Shown here piece after piece: positions 31,249-39,827 of a stretch of DNA of 49,551 bases. The notes under the pieces were generated by a model that saw only the letters and a list, made by a program, of their open reading frames with translations, was not told the origin of the DNA and did not search any database. A program made the position numbers and the translations under genes. Positions within the stretch are counted from its first letter, which is position 1, and every line of letters begins with the position of its first letter. The stretch lies in contig CABQHT010000009.1 in the NCBI GenBank assembly GCA_902464035.1, forward strand, positions 1 to 49,551. The letters run 5' to 3'. This DNA is from an uncultured Collinsella sp. (GTDB taxonomy: Bacteria > Actinomycetota > Coriobacteriia > Coriobacteriales > Coriobacteriaceae).

Positions 31249-32229
31249 ATGGATCCCAACAAGCGTCCCGACGACATGGTGCGTATCACCACTCCCGAAC
31301 TTGCCCAGGCGTTCATCGACGAGCAGGTCACCGCAATCCGTGAGCAGATCGGTGACAAGAAGGTCCTGCTGGCCCTTTCCGGCGGCGTTGACAGCTCAGT
31401 TGTCGCGGCGTTGCTCATCAAGGCAATCGGCAAGCAGCTCATTTGCGTGCATGTGAACCACGGCCTCATGCGCAAGGGCGAGAGCGAGCAGGTTGTCGAC
31501 GTCTTTAAGAACCAGATGGACGCCAACCTGGTCTACGTGGACGCTTCCGATCGATTCCTAGACAAGCTCGTGGACGTTGAGGAGCCCGAGGCCAAGCGCA
31601 AGATCATCGGCGCCGAGTTCATTCGCGTGTTCGAGGAGGAGGCCCGCAAGGTTGGCGACGAGGTCAGCTTCCTCGCCCAGGGCACCATCTACCCCGACAT
31701 TCTGGAGTCCCAGGACGGTGTGAAGGCTCACCACAACGTGGGCGGCCTGCCCGATGATCTGCAGTTTGAGCTCTGCGAGCCCGTCAAGCTGCTGTACAAG
31801 GACGAGGTCCGCGTTGTCGGTCGCGAGCTCGGCCTGCCCGAGAGCATGGTCGAGCGCCAGCCGTTCCCCGGCCCCGGCCTGGGCGTTCGCTGCCTGGGTG
31901 CCATCACCCGTGACCGTCTTGAGGCGCTGCGCGAAGCCGATGCCATCGTACGCGAGGAGATCGACAAGGCCGGCCTGACCATTTGGCAGTACTTTGCCGT
32001 CGTGCCCGATTTCCGCGCCACCGGCGTGCGCGAGGGCAAGCGCGCCTACGACTGGCCCTGCATCATCCGCTGCATCAACACCGTCGATGTCATGACCGCC
32101 GAGGTGCCCGAGCTCGACTGGGCGCTGCTCAAGCGCATCACCGCTCGCGTCACCGCCGAGGTCCCCGGCATCTGCCGCGTCTGCTACGACCTGACCCCCA
32201 AGCCCGTCGGCACGGTCGAGTGGGAGTAA
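31249..32229 (+). CDS. guaA: GMP synthase, ATP-pyrophosphatase subunit (no GATase domain)
   Basis: A 326-residue enzyme with AAAAGGAG upstream. It carries the PP-loop SGGVDSS (44-50), HVNHGLMRKGE, the lid LAQGTIYPDILES, VGGLPDDLQFELCEPVKLLY, RQPFPGPGLGVRCLG, and the GMP-synthase dimerisation end RVCYDLTPKPVGTVEWE. It converts XMP to GMP with ATP and ammonia, cytoplasmic, last step of guanine nucleotide synthesis. Full-length bacterial GuaA has about 510-525 residues with an N-terminal glutamine amidotransferase; here that half is absent, as in archaea, where it is a separate protein. No amidotransferase gene is in the window, so it lies elsewhere or ammonia is used directly. Confidence 0.92.
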   Translation: MDPNKRPDDMVRITTPELAQAFIDEQVTAIREQIGDKKVLLALSGGVDSSVVAALLIKAIGKQLICVHVNHGLMRKGESEQVVDVFKNQMDANLVYVDASDRFLDKLVDVEEPEAKRKIIGAEFIRVFEEEARKVGDEVSFLAQGTIYPDILESQDGVKAHHNVGGLPDDLQFELCEPVKLLYKDEVRVVGRELGLPESMVERQPFPGPGLGVRCLGAITRDRLEALREADAIVREEIDKAGLTIWQYFAVVPDFRATGVREGKRAYDWPCIIRCINTVDVMTAEVPELDWALLKRITARVTAEVPGICRVCYDLTPKPVGTVEWE

Positions 32230-32241
32230 GCTAACTCACCT

Positions 32242-32275
32242 AGCCCCCGTTTCCGCTTGGAAGCGGGGGCTTTTT
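32242..32275 (+). terminator. Rho-independent terminator of guaA
   Basis: AGCCCCCGTTTCC and GGAAGCGGGGGCT form a 13-bp stem (one G-T pair) around a 4-base loop, followed by TTTTT. It starts 12 bases after the guaA stop. Confidence 0.9.
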
Positions 32276-32326
32276 GCTGGCGCTTCGCCCAATTTCGTGC
32301 ATCTTGGGCCTCACGTATCCTGCGAA

Positions 32327-33502
32327 CTAACAGATGTGACAAAGGGGCAGTTCCTTTGTCACATCTTCGATGTTATGCGCGGGAAGAGTCACGAGCATGG
32401 TCGTTCCGCGCTCCGAGCTCTCTTCGACCTCGATGGAGCCGCCGTGGAGTGCGGCGATCTCCCAGACCAGCGCAAGTCCCAGTCCCACGCCGCCATATGC
32501 CCTGCTACGCGATTTGTCGACGCGAAAGAAGGGCTGAAAAATGCTCGTCTGGTATTGCTCGGGAATGCCCGGCCCCTGGTCGTGTACGCGTAGCAGCACG
32601 CGGTCGCCCTTGACGTGGGCGCTGATTCGCACGGTCGAGTTGGGCGTGCTGTAGCGAATGGCGTTTTCGGCCAAGTTGAACAGCAGCCGATAGATCAGCG
32701 TGTCGCTGCCGGTCGTTTGCGCGTCGCCCTCGCTTGCGAGCGCGATGTCCTTTTGCTCGGCAAGGGGTGCCAGGTCGGTGAGCACTTCTTCGATCATCGG
32801 CGTCAGGTCAATCGCATCGTTGCAGGGGACGCTGCGCAGCTCGCTCATCTCGAGCAGGGTCTTTGTCATGTGCGTCATTCGCTCGGTCTGCTCTTGCAGC
32901 AGCCCGAGCAGACGCGCTGTATCTGCATCGGCGTCGGGGTGCTCGGCGCAAAACAGCTCAACCTGAGCTTGCATGAGCGCAAGCGGCGTGCGCAGCTCGT
33001 GCGCCGCATTGCCCGTAAACTGTTTTTGTGCAGAAAAACCTTCGTCAAGGCGGGCAATCATGTCGTTAAACGACGCGCTGCAACGCCTAAGCTCAGAGGG
33101 CACATCTTCGCTGATCTTTGTGTCGGCGAGGTTGTCGGGCCGCACGCTCTCGACTTGCGCTGCAAAGGTACGCAGCGGCTGCAACGCATGCCCGCCCACA
33201 AAGTAGGCCAGCACGCCACCGAGTAGCGTCACCGCTGCGGTTATGTACCAGCTCGTCGCACCAAACGATTCTTGGGCGTCGCTCACGACGATGGTCAGAT
33301 CGTCGTCGAGCTCCTTGCTCGTCGGGTCGAACGAGTTGGGCGAGGCCGCCTCCGCCTTGCTATGCTCCGACATTTCAGTACCGATTGAGTCCATGTAGCG
33401 CATGCCGGAGTAGCCAACCAGGCAATTAATAAGTACGCAGGTCAAACATATCAGCAGAGCTGTCATCAACGTGATGCGCCATTGCAGGGACAGTCGCTTC
33501 AT
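32327..33502 (-). CDS. Two-component sensor histidine kinase
   Basis: A 391-residue kinase. TM1 is residues 8-30, a short outside loop (31-82), TM2 85-104, then a HAMP-like linker, the H box FTGNAAHELRTPLALMQAQV with phospho-His at 168, N box NLAENAIRYS, and ATP motifs DQGPGIPEQ and GVGLGLALV. Its start overlaps the end of the response-regulator gene by 4 bases. The last about 12 residues (NIEDVTKELPLCHIC) are encoded by a dispersed palindromic repeat, so the natural end was probably just after MLVTLPA. The pair is divergent from a thiol-redox operon that it may control; the signal is not evident. Confidence 0.92.
   Translation of the reverse strand: MKRLSLQWRITLMTALLICLTCVLINCLVGYSGMRYMDSIGTEMSEHSKAEAASPNSFDPTSKELDDDLTIVVSDAQESFGATSWYITAAVTLLGGVLAYFVGGHALQPLRTFAAQVESVRPDNLADTKISEDVPSELRRCSASFNDMIARLDEGFSAQKQFTGNAAHELRTPLALMQAQVELFCAEHPDADADTARLLGLLQEQTERMTHMTKTLLEMSELRSVPCNDAIDLTPMIEEVLTDLAPLAEQKDIALASEGDAQTTGSDTLIYRLLFNLAENAIRYSTPNSTVRISAHVKGDRVLLRVHDQGPGIPEQYQTSIFQPFFRVDKSRSRAYGGVGLGLALVWEIAALHGGSIEVEESSERGTTMLVTLPAHNIEDVTKELPLCHIC
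32333..32365. repeat. Palindromic repeat, copy 1 (inside kinase 3' end)
   Basis: GATGTGACAAAGG and CCTTTGTCACATC are inverted arms around GGCAGTT. The palindrome is coding here: it supplies most of the last 12 residues of the histidine kinase. The 20 bases that follow (TTCGATGTTATGCGCGGG) recur after copy 2 with two changes. Confidence 0.85.
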
Positions 33503-34173
33503 TCGCCGTCCTCCATAACGTAGCCCTCGCCGATTCGGTTGCGGATGGGGTCATGTCCCAACGCGCCGCGCAGCTTTTTGCGCAGTGACGAGATATGCAC
33601 GCGGGTCGCGTTGCTAAAACTGTTGACACTGGTATCCCATACGTGGTCAATGAGCTCCTCCTGGCTTACCGGTCGCCCCTGGTTGAGCATCAGGTATTCC
33701 AAGATGCCGGTCTCCTTGCGTGTGAGGGATAAAGCCTCGTCGCCCACTGAGGCGACGCGCGCCTTGGTGTCAAAGCTCAGCGATCCGCAGGTCAGGACAA
33801 CATCGCTTTGCGTAAAGCGCCTGAGCGTGAGGCTGCGGATACGTGCTGCCAGCTCGTCAAGATGGAACGGCTTGGTGAGGTAGTCGTTGGCGCCTGCATC
33901 GAGTCCCGCTACCTTGTCGGCGACCTCGCCGCGTGCCGACAGCACGAGCACCTTGGTCTCGCAATCGGTAATTCTGAGTTGCCTGAGCACGGTCATGCCG
34001 TCGACATGGGGGAGATTGAGGTCGAGCACGACAAGATCAAAGGTCTCGACATCGAGCAGATCGAGGGCCTGTCGCCCGTCGTAGCAGCAGTCGACGCTAT
34101 AGGCCAAGTTGCGCAGGCTGCGTGCGATCGCATCGCACAGCGCCCGCTCGTCCTCGACGACCAAGATGCGCAT
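33499..34173 (-). CDS. OmpR-family response regulator
   Basis: A 224-residue protein: receiver MRILVVEDERALCDAIARSL with phospho-Asp 51 in VVLDLNLPHVDG, Lys in YLTKPFHLDEL, and a C-terminal winged helix (LSLTRKETGILEYLMLNQGR, FSNATRVHISSLRKKLRGAL). AAGGAGAACGTT lies before ATG 34173. It is the first gene of a regulator-kinase pair read leftward and is divergent, across about 90 bases, from the CXXC peptide / ferredoxin / TlpA operon, which is its most likely target. Confidence 0.93.
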   Translation of the reverse strand: MRILVVEDERALCDAIARSLRNLAYSVDCCYDGRQALDLLDVETFDLVVLDLNLPHVDGMTVLRQLRITDCETKVLVLSARGEVADKVAGLDAGANDYLTKPFHLDELAARIRSLTLRRFTQSDVVLTCGSLSFDTKARVASVGDEALSLTRKETGILEYLMLNQGRPVSQEELIDHVWDTSVNSFSNATRVHISSLRKKLRGALGHDPIRNRIGEGYVMEDGE

Positions 34174-34262
34174 AACGTTCTCCTTGCATAGTCATTCACG
34201 CTTAACACGGATTTTATAGTCGGTATGGTCCAATGGGTCGCGAAACGAAAGGAGTGGTCAGA

Positions 34263-34409
34263 TTGTTCAAAGCGATTAAGCCTGTGGCGCAGGTTGCTTT
34301 GCTGATCGTCGGGATGGCCATGGTGTGCTTTGGCGTCATGCGCGGCGAGGCGGATGCCGTGCTGGCCAAGGCAATCAGGCTGTGCTTGGAGTGTATCGGA
34401 ATTGGATAA
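34263..34409 (+). CDS. CD1871A-like CXXC small membrane protein
   Basis: A 48-residue protein. TTG at 34263 is preferred because AAAGGAG lies 8 bases upstream. It has one hydrophobic helix (PVAQVALLIVGMAMVCFGVM), then RGEADAVLAKAIRLCLECIG and IG. The LCLECIGIG ending with CxxC is the signature of the small CD1871A-type family found next to membrane ferredoxin and TlpA genes. Its stop overlaps the start of the ferredoxin gene (TTGGATAA). It probably passes electrons or holds a metal or disulfide at the membrane in this operon. Confidence 0.85.
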   Translation: MFKAIKPVAQVALLIVGMAMVCFGVMRGEADAVLAKAIRLCLECIGIG

Positions 34410-35313
34410 AAGAAAAAACACTGCATCGCATCTTTTGGCGAGATTCCGCGGATTGATTCAGGCGGCGGCGACGCTTGCGACCAACATTCACCTGCCCAAC
34501 TTTGCCAAGGGAGGCATCTACCAGGGGGCGGGCAAAGCCGTCTGCGTGCCGGGGCTCAACTGCTACTCGTGTCCGGCTGCCTCGGGTGCGTGCCCCATCG
34601 GGTCGTTTCAGTCGGTAGTGGGATCGTCTAAGTTTAGCTTCTCGTATTACGTGACCGGAACGCTCATTTTGATCGGCGTGCTGTTGGGGCGTTTTGTATG
34701 TGGCTTTTTGTGCCCGTTTGGATGGCTGCAAGAACTCCTGCATAAGATTCCCGGCAAAAAGCTCTCCACGAAAAAGCTCAAGCCGCTCACGTACATCAAG
34801 TATGCCGTGCTACTGTTTGCCGTGGTGCTGCTGCCCGTCTTGGTGGTTAACGATGTGGGTATGGGCGACCCGTTCTTTTGCAAGTACATCTGCCCCCAGG
34901 GTGTGCTCGAGGGCGCCATTCCGCTGTCCATCATGAATACGGGAATCCGCTCCGCGCTGGGAAAGCTCTTTACCTGGAAGCTCGCGATCCTCATTGTGGT
35001 TGCGGTGCTGAGCGTGCTGTTCTACCGCCCCTTCTGCAAATGGATTTGCCCCCTCGGTGCGTTTTATGCGCTCATGAACAAGGTGTCTTTGCTGGGGATC
35101 CAGGTTGACCAGTGCAAATGCGTTTCGTGCGGCAAGTGCGCCAGGGTGTGCCAGATGGACGTGGACGTTACGCGTACGCCCGACCATGCCGAGTGCATTC
35201 GCTGCGGCAAGTGCATAGGCGCATGTCCCGTCGATGCTATTAGCTTTCGCTACGGGCTGGGTGTGACGGGCGACAAGCCCGCACAGCCCGCGCAAGCCTG
35301 CGAAAACAAATAG
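34402..35313 (+). CDS. Membrane 4Fe-4S ferredoxin protein (NapH-like)
   Basis: A 303-residue protein. TTG 34402 (GGAG 10 bases upstream) overlaps the stop of the CXXC peptide by 8 bases. It carries CYSCPAASGACPIG (40-60 region), several membrane helices (YYVTGTLILIGVLLGRFVCG; YIKYAVLLFAVVLLPVLVV; LAILIVVAVLSVLFY) with CGFLCPFGWLQ, CKYICPQG and CKWICPLGAF between them, and two C-terminal clusters CKCVSCGKCARVCQMDV and CIRCGKCIGACPVDAI. This is the NapH/RdxA-like fold that moves electrons across the membrane. Together with the TlpA lipoprotein it would drive outside thiol reduction. Confidence 0.9.
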   Translation: MDKRKNTASHLLARFRGLIQAAATLATNIHLPNFAKGGIYQGAGKAVCVPGLNCYSCPAASGACPIGSFQSVVGSSKFSFSYYVTGTLILIGVLLGRFVCGFLCPFGWLQELLHKIPGKKLSTKKLKPLTYIKYAVLLFAVVLLPVLVVNDVGMGDPFFCKYICPQGVLEGAIPLSIMNTGIRSALGKLFTWKLAILIVVAVLSVLFYRPFCKWICPLGAFYALMNKVSLLGIQVDQCKCVSCGKCARVCQMDVDVTRTPDHAECIRCGKCIGACPVDAISFRYGLGVTGDKPAQPAQACENK

Positions 35314-35347
35314 GTACCTATATAAGCTTCGATATAACGGAGGAACC

Positions 35348-36310
35348 ATGAAACTGTCAAAAATTGCGGCCTTGTTGATGCTGCCCGTGCTGGCGCTGAC
35401 TCTCGCGGCGTGCTCTGCCCCCAAGGGCGACGCGAAGGATGCCACGAGCGGCGATGCGCAGATTGCCGAGCTTATAGCGCAAAAGCCGTCGAGCGCCGAG
35501 GAGGCGGCCGAGCTGTACCAGCAGCTGCTGCAAAAGGAAAACGAGATCTTCGCGAGCGATAACGCCCTGTGGGAAAAGGTGTTCAATGCGGCAAATAAAG
35601 ACTCGGCAATGATTGAGGACGGTAGCAATTACGGCGACTTCTTGCTTGATACCATCGAGGGCGCCAAGGATCAGTTCGCGGCTGACGAGCTCAAGACGCT
35701 TAAGGCCGGCGCGCAGCAGGTCAAGGAGATCGAGGACAAGCTCATGGCGCTGGAGAAGGAGTTTCCCGGATGCGGCAGCACGCCCGGCGAGGGGGAGAGC
35801 GTCGATGCCTCGACCGCAGGCATGACCAACGGCGAGAGCGGGGAGACGAAGTTCCCCAGCTTTAAGGGCAAGGACTTGGACGGCAACGATGTAAACAGCG
35901 ACGAGCTGTTCTCCAAGAACAAGGTTACCGTCATGAACTTCTGGTTTACCACCTGCAAGCCGTGCGTGGGAGAGCTGGGCGATCTGGAGAAGCTCAACAA
36001 GGAGCTTGCCGAGAAGGGCGGCCAGGTCGTGGGCGTTAATTCTTTTACGCTCGATGGCAACAAAGACGAGGTGGCCGATGCCAAGGACGTGCTTTCCAAG
36101 AAGGGCGTGACGTATAAGAACATCTGGTTTAAGTCGGACAGCGAGGCCGGAAAGTTCACCTCCAACCTGTACTCGTTCCCGACCACCTACGTGATCGACC
36201 AGAACGGCAACATCGTGGGAGAGCCAATCATGGGCGGCATCAACTCCGCCGAGCAGCGAGAGGCGCTCAACAAGCTGATCGATCAGGCGCTTGCTAAGAG
36301 CGAACAGTAA
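35348..36310 (+). CDS. TlpA-type thioredoxin lipoprotein
   Basis: A 320-residue protein with GGAGG before ATG 35348. The signal peptide ends in lipobox LAAC (Cys 22). Residues 30-150 form an Ala/Glu-rich helical domain, and residues about 175-318 a TlpA/AhpC-TSA thioredoxin fold with the active site WFTTCKPCVGEL and cis-Pro loop SFPTTYVID. It sits on the outer face of the membrane and probably reduces or exchanges disulfides with electrons delivered by the ferredoxin and CXXC proteins upstream. It is the last gene of the operon; a dispersed palindrome follows 6 bases after its stop. Confidence 0.92.
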   Translation: MKLSKIAALLMLPVLALTLAACSAPKGDAKDATSGDAQIAELIAQKPSSAEEAAELYQQLLQKENEIFASDNALWEKVFNAANKDSAMIEDGSNYGDFLLDTIEGAKDQFAADELKTLKAGAQQVKEIEDKLMALEKEFPGCGSTPGEGESVDASTAGMTNGESGETKFPSFKGKDLDGNDVNSDELFSKNKVTVMNFWFTTCKPCVGELGDLEKLNKELAEKGGQVVGVNSFTLDGNKDEVADAKDVLSKKGVTYKNIWFKSDSEAGKFTSNLYSFPTTYVIDQNGNIVGEPIMGGINSAEQREALNKLIDQALAKSEQ

Positions 36311-36316
36311 GTCCGA

Positions 36317-36347
36317 ATGTGACAAAGGGACAGTCCCTTTGTCACAT
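36317..36347. repeat. Palindromic repeat, copy 2
   Basis: ATGTGACAAAGGGAC-A-GTCCCTTTGTCACAT is perfect over 15-base arms, 7 bases after the TlpA stop. The following bases (CGTCGATGTTATGTGCGGG) match the flank of copy 1, so the repeated unit is about 50 bases and has an orientation. Confidence 0.88.
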
Positions 36348-36528
36348 CGTCGATGTTATGTGCGGGATGGTGCGCCACGTGGCGTGCCGTCCCGTTCGTT
36401 ATTTGGGGCGGTTCGTTACATTTCTCACTGGTACCGGCAGAAAACGGGGATAGAGTAGGACAAGCGCGCCGAACGTGAACGGCGGGGGAGAGCGGGTGAG
36501 CGCGCCCGCGGGGGAGAGGTTGCCGTCC

Positions 36529-39500
36529 ATGCTGGAGCTCAAAGGTATTTGCAAAAGGTACGTCACGCAGTCGTTTACGCAGGTGGCGCTCGATAACGTG
36601 AGCCTGGCTTTTCGCGATAACGAGTTCGTGGCCATTCTGGGTCCCTCGGGCTCGGGCAAGACCACGCTGCTCAACGTTATTGGCGGACTGGATCATTTCG
36701 ATTCCGGCGATCTGCTCATCGACGGTATTTCGACCAAGGACTTCCGCGATCGCGATTGGGACGCCTACCGAAACAACCGCATCGGCTTCGTCTTCCAGAG
36801 CTATAACCTCATTCCGCACCAGACTATCTTGGAAAACGTGGAGCTGGCGCTTACGCTTACGGGTGTGGGCCATGCCGAGCGTCGTCAGCGTGCGCGCGAG
36901 GCGCTTGAGGCAGTTGGCCTGGGCGAGCATGTGAACAAGCGTCCGAGCCAGCTTTCGGGCGGACAGATGCAGCGCGTGGCCATTGCCCGCGCCCTGATCA
37001 ACGATCCCGAGATCGTGCTGGCCGACGAGCCGACCGGTGCCTTGGATTCAACGACGTCCGTGCAGGTCATGGACTTGCTCAAGGATGTTGCACGCGACCG
37101 CCTGGTCATCATGGTCACGCACAATCCCGAGCTGGCGCACCAGTACGCCACACGCATCGTCAACCTGGCGGACGGCAAGATCACCGACGATTCCGACCCC
37201 TTCGATGCTGCTAATGCTGCGCGTCGCGAGGCTAAGCCTACGCGCAAAACCTCGATGGGCTTTGTGACGGCGCTGGGGCTTTCTGCCCGAAACCTTATGA
37301 CCAAGAAGGGACGTACGGCCATGACGGCCTTTGCGGGCTCGATTGGCATTATCGGTATCGCGGCGATTCTGGCGCTGTCCAACGGCGTAAACGGCTACAT
37401 CAAAAAGGTCGAGGAGGATACGCTCTCGAGCTACCCGCTCACGATTTCCAAACAGGATTACGACCTGTCGGCCATGATGGGCGGACAGGGGGCCACGGAT
37501 GACAATACGTCCAACGGCGAGGATTCGTCCGACGACGGCACCGACGGCAAGGCTCAGGGAACCGATAAAATCCCCGTGGTCACGGCCGTAAAGGATATGT
37601 TTGCGAGCGTTAAGTCCAACGACATGACGAGCTTTAAGGCATGGCTCGATGCCGGTGGCGACGGCATCGATAAAGAGGTCAACGCCATTCAGTACGGCTA
37701 TGGCGTGACGCCGGTTGTCTATCGAGCGGGCAAGGGCGATGAGAAGCCTGTCCGGCTGGTGCCCAACGCTATGACCGAGGCCATGAGCGGCGGCGCAAGT
37801 TCGGCGGCAACGGTGAGCATGGATTCCATGGGAACCTCGGTCTTTAACGAGATGATTGACGACCAGAGCCTGCTCGACAGCCAGTACGATGTCGTCGCCG
37901 GCCATTGGCCCACGTCTGCCAACGAAGCCGTGATGGTGCTTTCGAGCCGCGGCACGGTGGGTGACTACACGCTCTACAGCATCGGTGCGCTGGATATCGA
38001 TGAGCTCAACGACCTGGTTAACAGTGCCATGACGGCCGACGGCAAGGTCGAGACGCCCAAGGCCGGCACCGACTTTACCTACGACGATGCGCTGTCCACG
38101 ACGTTTAAGGTGCTGTCTCCGTCCGATGCCTATCGCAAAAACGAAGAGACCGGCATGTGGACTGACATGTCTGGCGATGCCGACTTTATGGCGGCCAAGG
38201 TTGCCGACGGTATTGACGTGCGCATTGTGGGCGTGGTGCGACCCAACGAGACGGCCAACGCGAGCGCATTGACTCCGGGCATTGCCTATACGCATGCGCT
38301 GACTTGCCAGCTTATGAAGCGCGCCGCCGATTCGCAGATCGTGCAGGAGCAGCTTGTCCACCCCGAGACGGATGTCTTTACGGGCAAAACCTTCGACGAG
38401 CTGCAAGGCGAGGCCAAGCAGGGCGTGGATCTGGGCAGTATGTTCAGCGTGGACGAGGCGACGCTCAAAAGTGCGTTCTCGTTCGATGCATCTGCGCTCT
38501 CGGGCGCGGCGGGCGGTGTCGACCTTTCTGGTATCGATTTGTCCGGGCTGAACATTGACCTTTCGGGCGTTGGTAAGGACATCGACTTTAGTGACATCAT
38601 GGCCAAAGCGCCGGCCCCCGATTTCTCGGGTATCTTTGACGGTCTGGAACTTACGCTCGAGCAAATGCAGCAGGCGGGAACACTAGCCAACCAGCTGTTT
38701 GAGGGCTTTTTGCAGTCTGATCAGTTTAAGGCCCTGACGCCCGAAGATCTTAAAGACGCGTCAAAGCTTGCCGCCGCATTCTCGGCGTATCTTGAGAATG
38801 ATGCCGCAGCCCAGCGATGCCTGGCTCAGCTCAAGGCGCTGGGCGGCGATGCCCTAGCCGAGCGCCTGCAGCAGGCGATGACCGACTATGTGCAAAAGCA
38901 GCTGGCTCCGTATCTGCAGCAGGCTATGGATCAGGTGATGAAGGCAATCAGCGAGCAGATAGCGTCGACGGTATCGTCCCAGCTCAAGGCGGGCGCGGCA
39001 GGGCTCATGGGCCAGATGGCGACGCAGATGTCATCGAGTTTTGCCAACCTGGCGAGCGCTATGCGTGTGGATGCGAGCGCCTTTGCGCGTGCCATCCATT
39101 TCAACATGGACGCCGAGGACCTGAGTTCGCTCATGATGAGCTATGCCAAGGCGTCGAAGCTCACCTACGACAACAATCTGACCACGTTGGGCTATGCGGA
39201 CGAGGCAGACCCCATCTCGGTCAAGATTTTCCCGCGCGACTTTGAGGCCAAGGAGCGCGTGCTCGATCACATCGACGCGTACAACAAGCAGGTCAAAGCC
39301 GCTGGCCACGATGAGCAGGCAATCTCGTACACCGACTACATGGGCATCATCATGGGTTCGGTGACCGACATCGTGAACACCATCAGCTTGGTGCTCATCG
39401 CATTTGTGAGCATCAGCTTGGTCGTCAGCTCCATCATGATCGGCATCATCACCTACATCAGCGTACTGGAACGTAAAAAGGAGATTGGCATCCTGCGCGC

Positions 39501-39783
39501 GATCGGCGCGTCGAAGCGCAATGTGGCCAACGTGTTCAACGCCGAGACTTTCATCGAAGGCCTCATTGCTGGCGTCTTCGCCATCGTCGTCGTGGTGCTC
39601 GTGAGTTTTCCAGTCAATGCCTGGGCGCTTGCGGTCAAACAGGTCCCCAATCTGATGAGCCTGCCCGTGCAGGATGCGCTGGTGCTCATCGCGATTTCGG
39701 TGTTGCTGACGGTTGTCGCTGGCCTGCTGCCGGCCCGCAGCGCATCCAAGAAAGATCCCGTGGAGGCCCTACGTTCCGAATAA
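36529..39783 (+). CDS. ABC transporter ATPase-permease fusion (MacB-like)
   Basis: A 1084-residue protein; GGGGAGAGG about 10 bases before ATG 36529 sets the start. ATPase part (1-235): Walker A GPSGSGKTT (38-46), signature LSGGQMQR, Walker B IVLADEPTG. Then TM1 (MTAFAGSIGIIGIAAILALS), a very long outside region (about 290-940), and three C-terminal membrane helices with the FtsX core (VLERKKEIGILRAIGASKRN; LPARSASKKDPVEALRSE). The outside region includes an Ala/Gln-rich coiled-coil part (about 790-850) and a run of SG(I/L)D repeats (LSGIDLSGLNIDLSGVGKDI). It is likely an exporter of a peptide, lipid or lipoprotein at the envelope. No separate permease gene is adjacent. Confidence 0.88.
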   Translation: MLELKGICKRYVTQSFTQVALDNVSLAFRDNEFVAILGPSGSGKTTLLNVIGGLDHFDSGDLLIDGISTKDFRDRDWDAYRNNRIGFVFQSYNLIPHQTILENVELALTLTGVGHAERRQRAREALEAVGLGEHVNKRPSQLSGGQMQRVAIARALINDPEIVLADEPTGALDSTTSVQVMDLLKDVARDRLVIMVTHNPELAHQYATRIVNLADGKITDDSDPFDAANAARREAKPTRKTSMGFVTALGLSARNLMTKKGRTAMTAFAGSIGIIGIAAILALSNGVNGYIKKVEEDTLSSYPLTISKQDYDLSAMMGGQGATDDNTSNGEDSSDDGTDGKAQGTDKIPVVTAVKDMFASVKSNDMTSFKAWLDAGGDGIDKEVNAIQYGYGVTPVVYRAGKGDEKPVRLVPNAMTEAMSGGASSAATVSMDSMGTSVFNEMIDDQSLLDSQYDVVAGHWPTSANEAVMVLSSRGTVGDYTLYSIGALDIDELNDLVNSAMTADGKVETPKAGTDFTYDDALSTTFKVLSPSDAYRKNEETGMWTDMSGDADFMAAKVADGIDVRIVGVVRPNETANASALTPGIAYTHALTCQLMKRAADSQIVQEQLVHPETDVFTGKTFDELQGEAKQGVDLGSMFSVDEATLKSAFSFDASALSGAAGGVDLSGIDLSGLNIDLSGVGKDIDFSDIMAKAPAPDFSGIFDGLELTLEQMQQAGTLANQLFEGFLQSDQFKALTPEDLKDASKLAAAFSAYLENDAAAQRCLAQLKALGGDALAERLQQAMTDYVQKQLAPYLQQAMDQVMKAISEQIASTVSSQLKAGAAGLMGQMATQMSSSFANLASAMRVDASAFARAIHFNMDAEDLSSLMMSYAKASKLTYDNNLTTLGYADEADPISVKIFPRDFEAKERVLDHIDAYNKQVKAAGHDEQAISYTDYMGIIMGSVTDIVNTISLVLIAFVSISLVVSSIMIGIITYISVLERKKEIGILRAIGASKRNVANVFNAETFIEGLIAGVFAIVVVVLVSFPVNAWALAVKQVPNLMSLPVQDALVLIAISVLLTVVAGLLPARSASKKDPVEALRSE

Positions 39784-39813
39784 TGTGACAAAGGGACAGC
39801 CCCTTTGTCACAT
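39783..39813. repeat. Palindromic repeat, copy 3
   Basis: ATGTGACAAAGGG-ACAG-CCCCTTTGTCACAT starts on the last base of the ABC transporter stop codon. Together with copy 4 it shows the repeat inserts right at gene ends or starts. It lies between convergent genes and could act as a bidirectional terminator. Confidence 0.87.
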
Positions 39814-39827
39814 TCATCTCCCTGCAC

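Noticed and set aside
37048..38664. A 538-codon minus-strand open frame inside the ABC exporter gene.
   Set aside because: Antisense shadow of a well-supported ATPase-permease gene.
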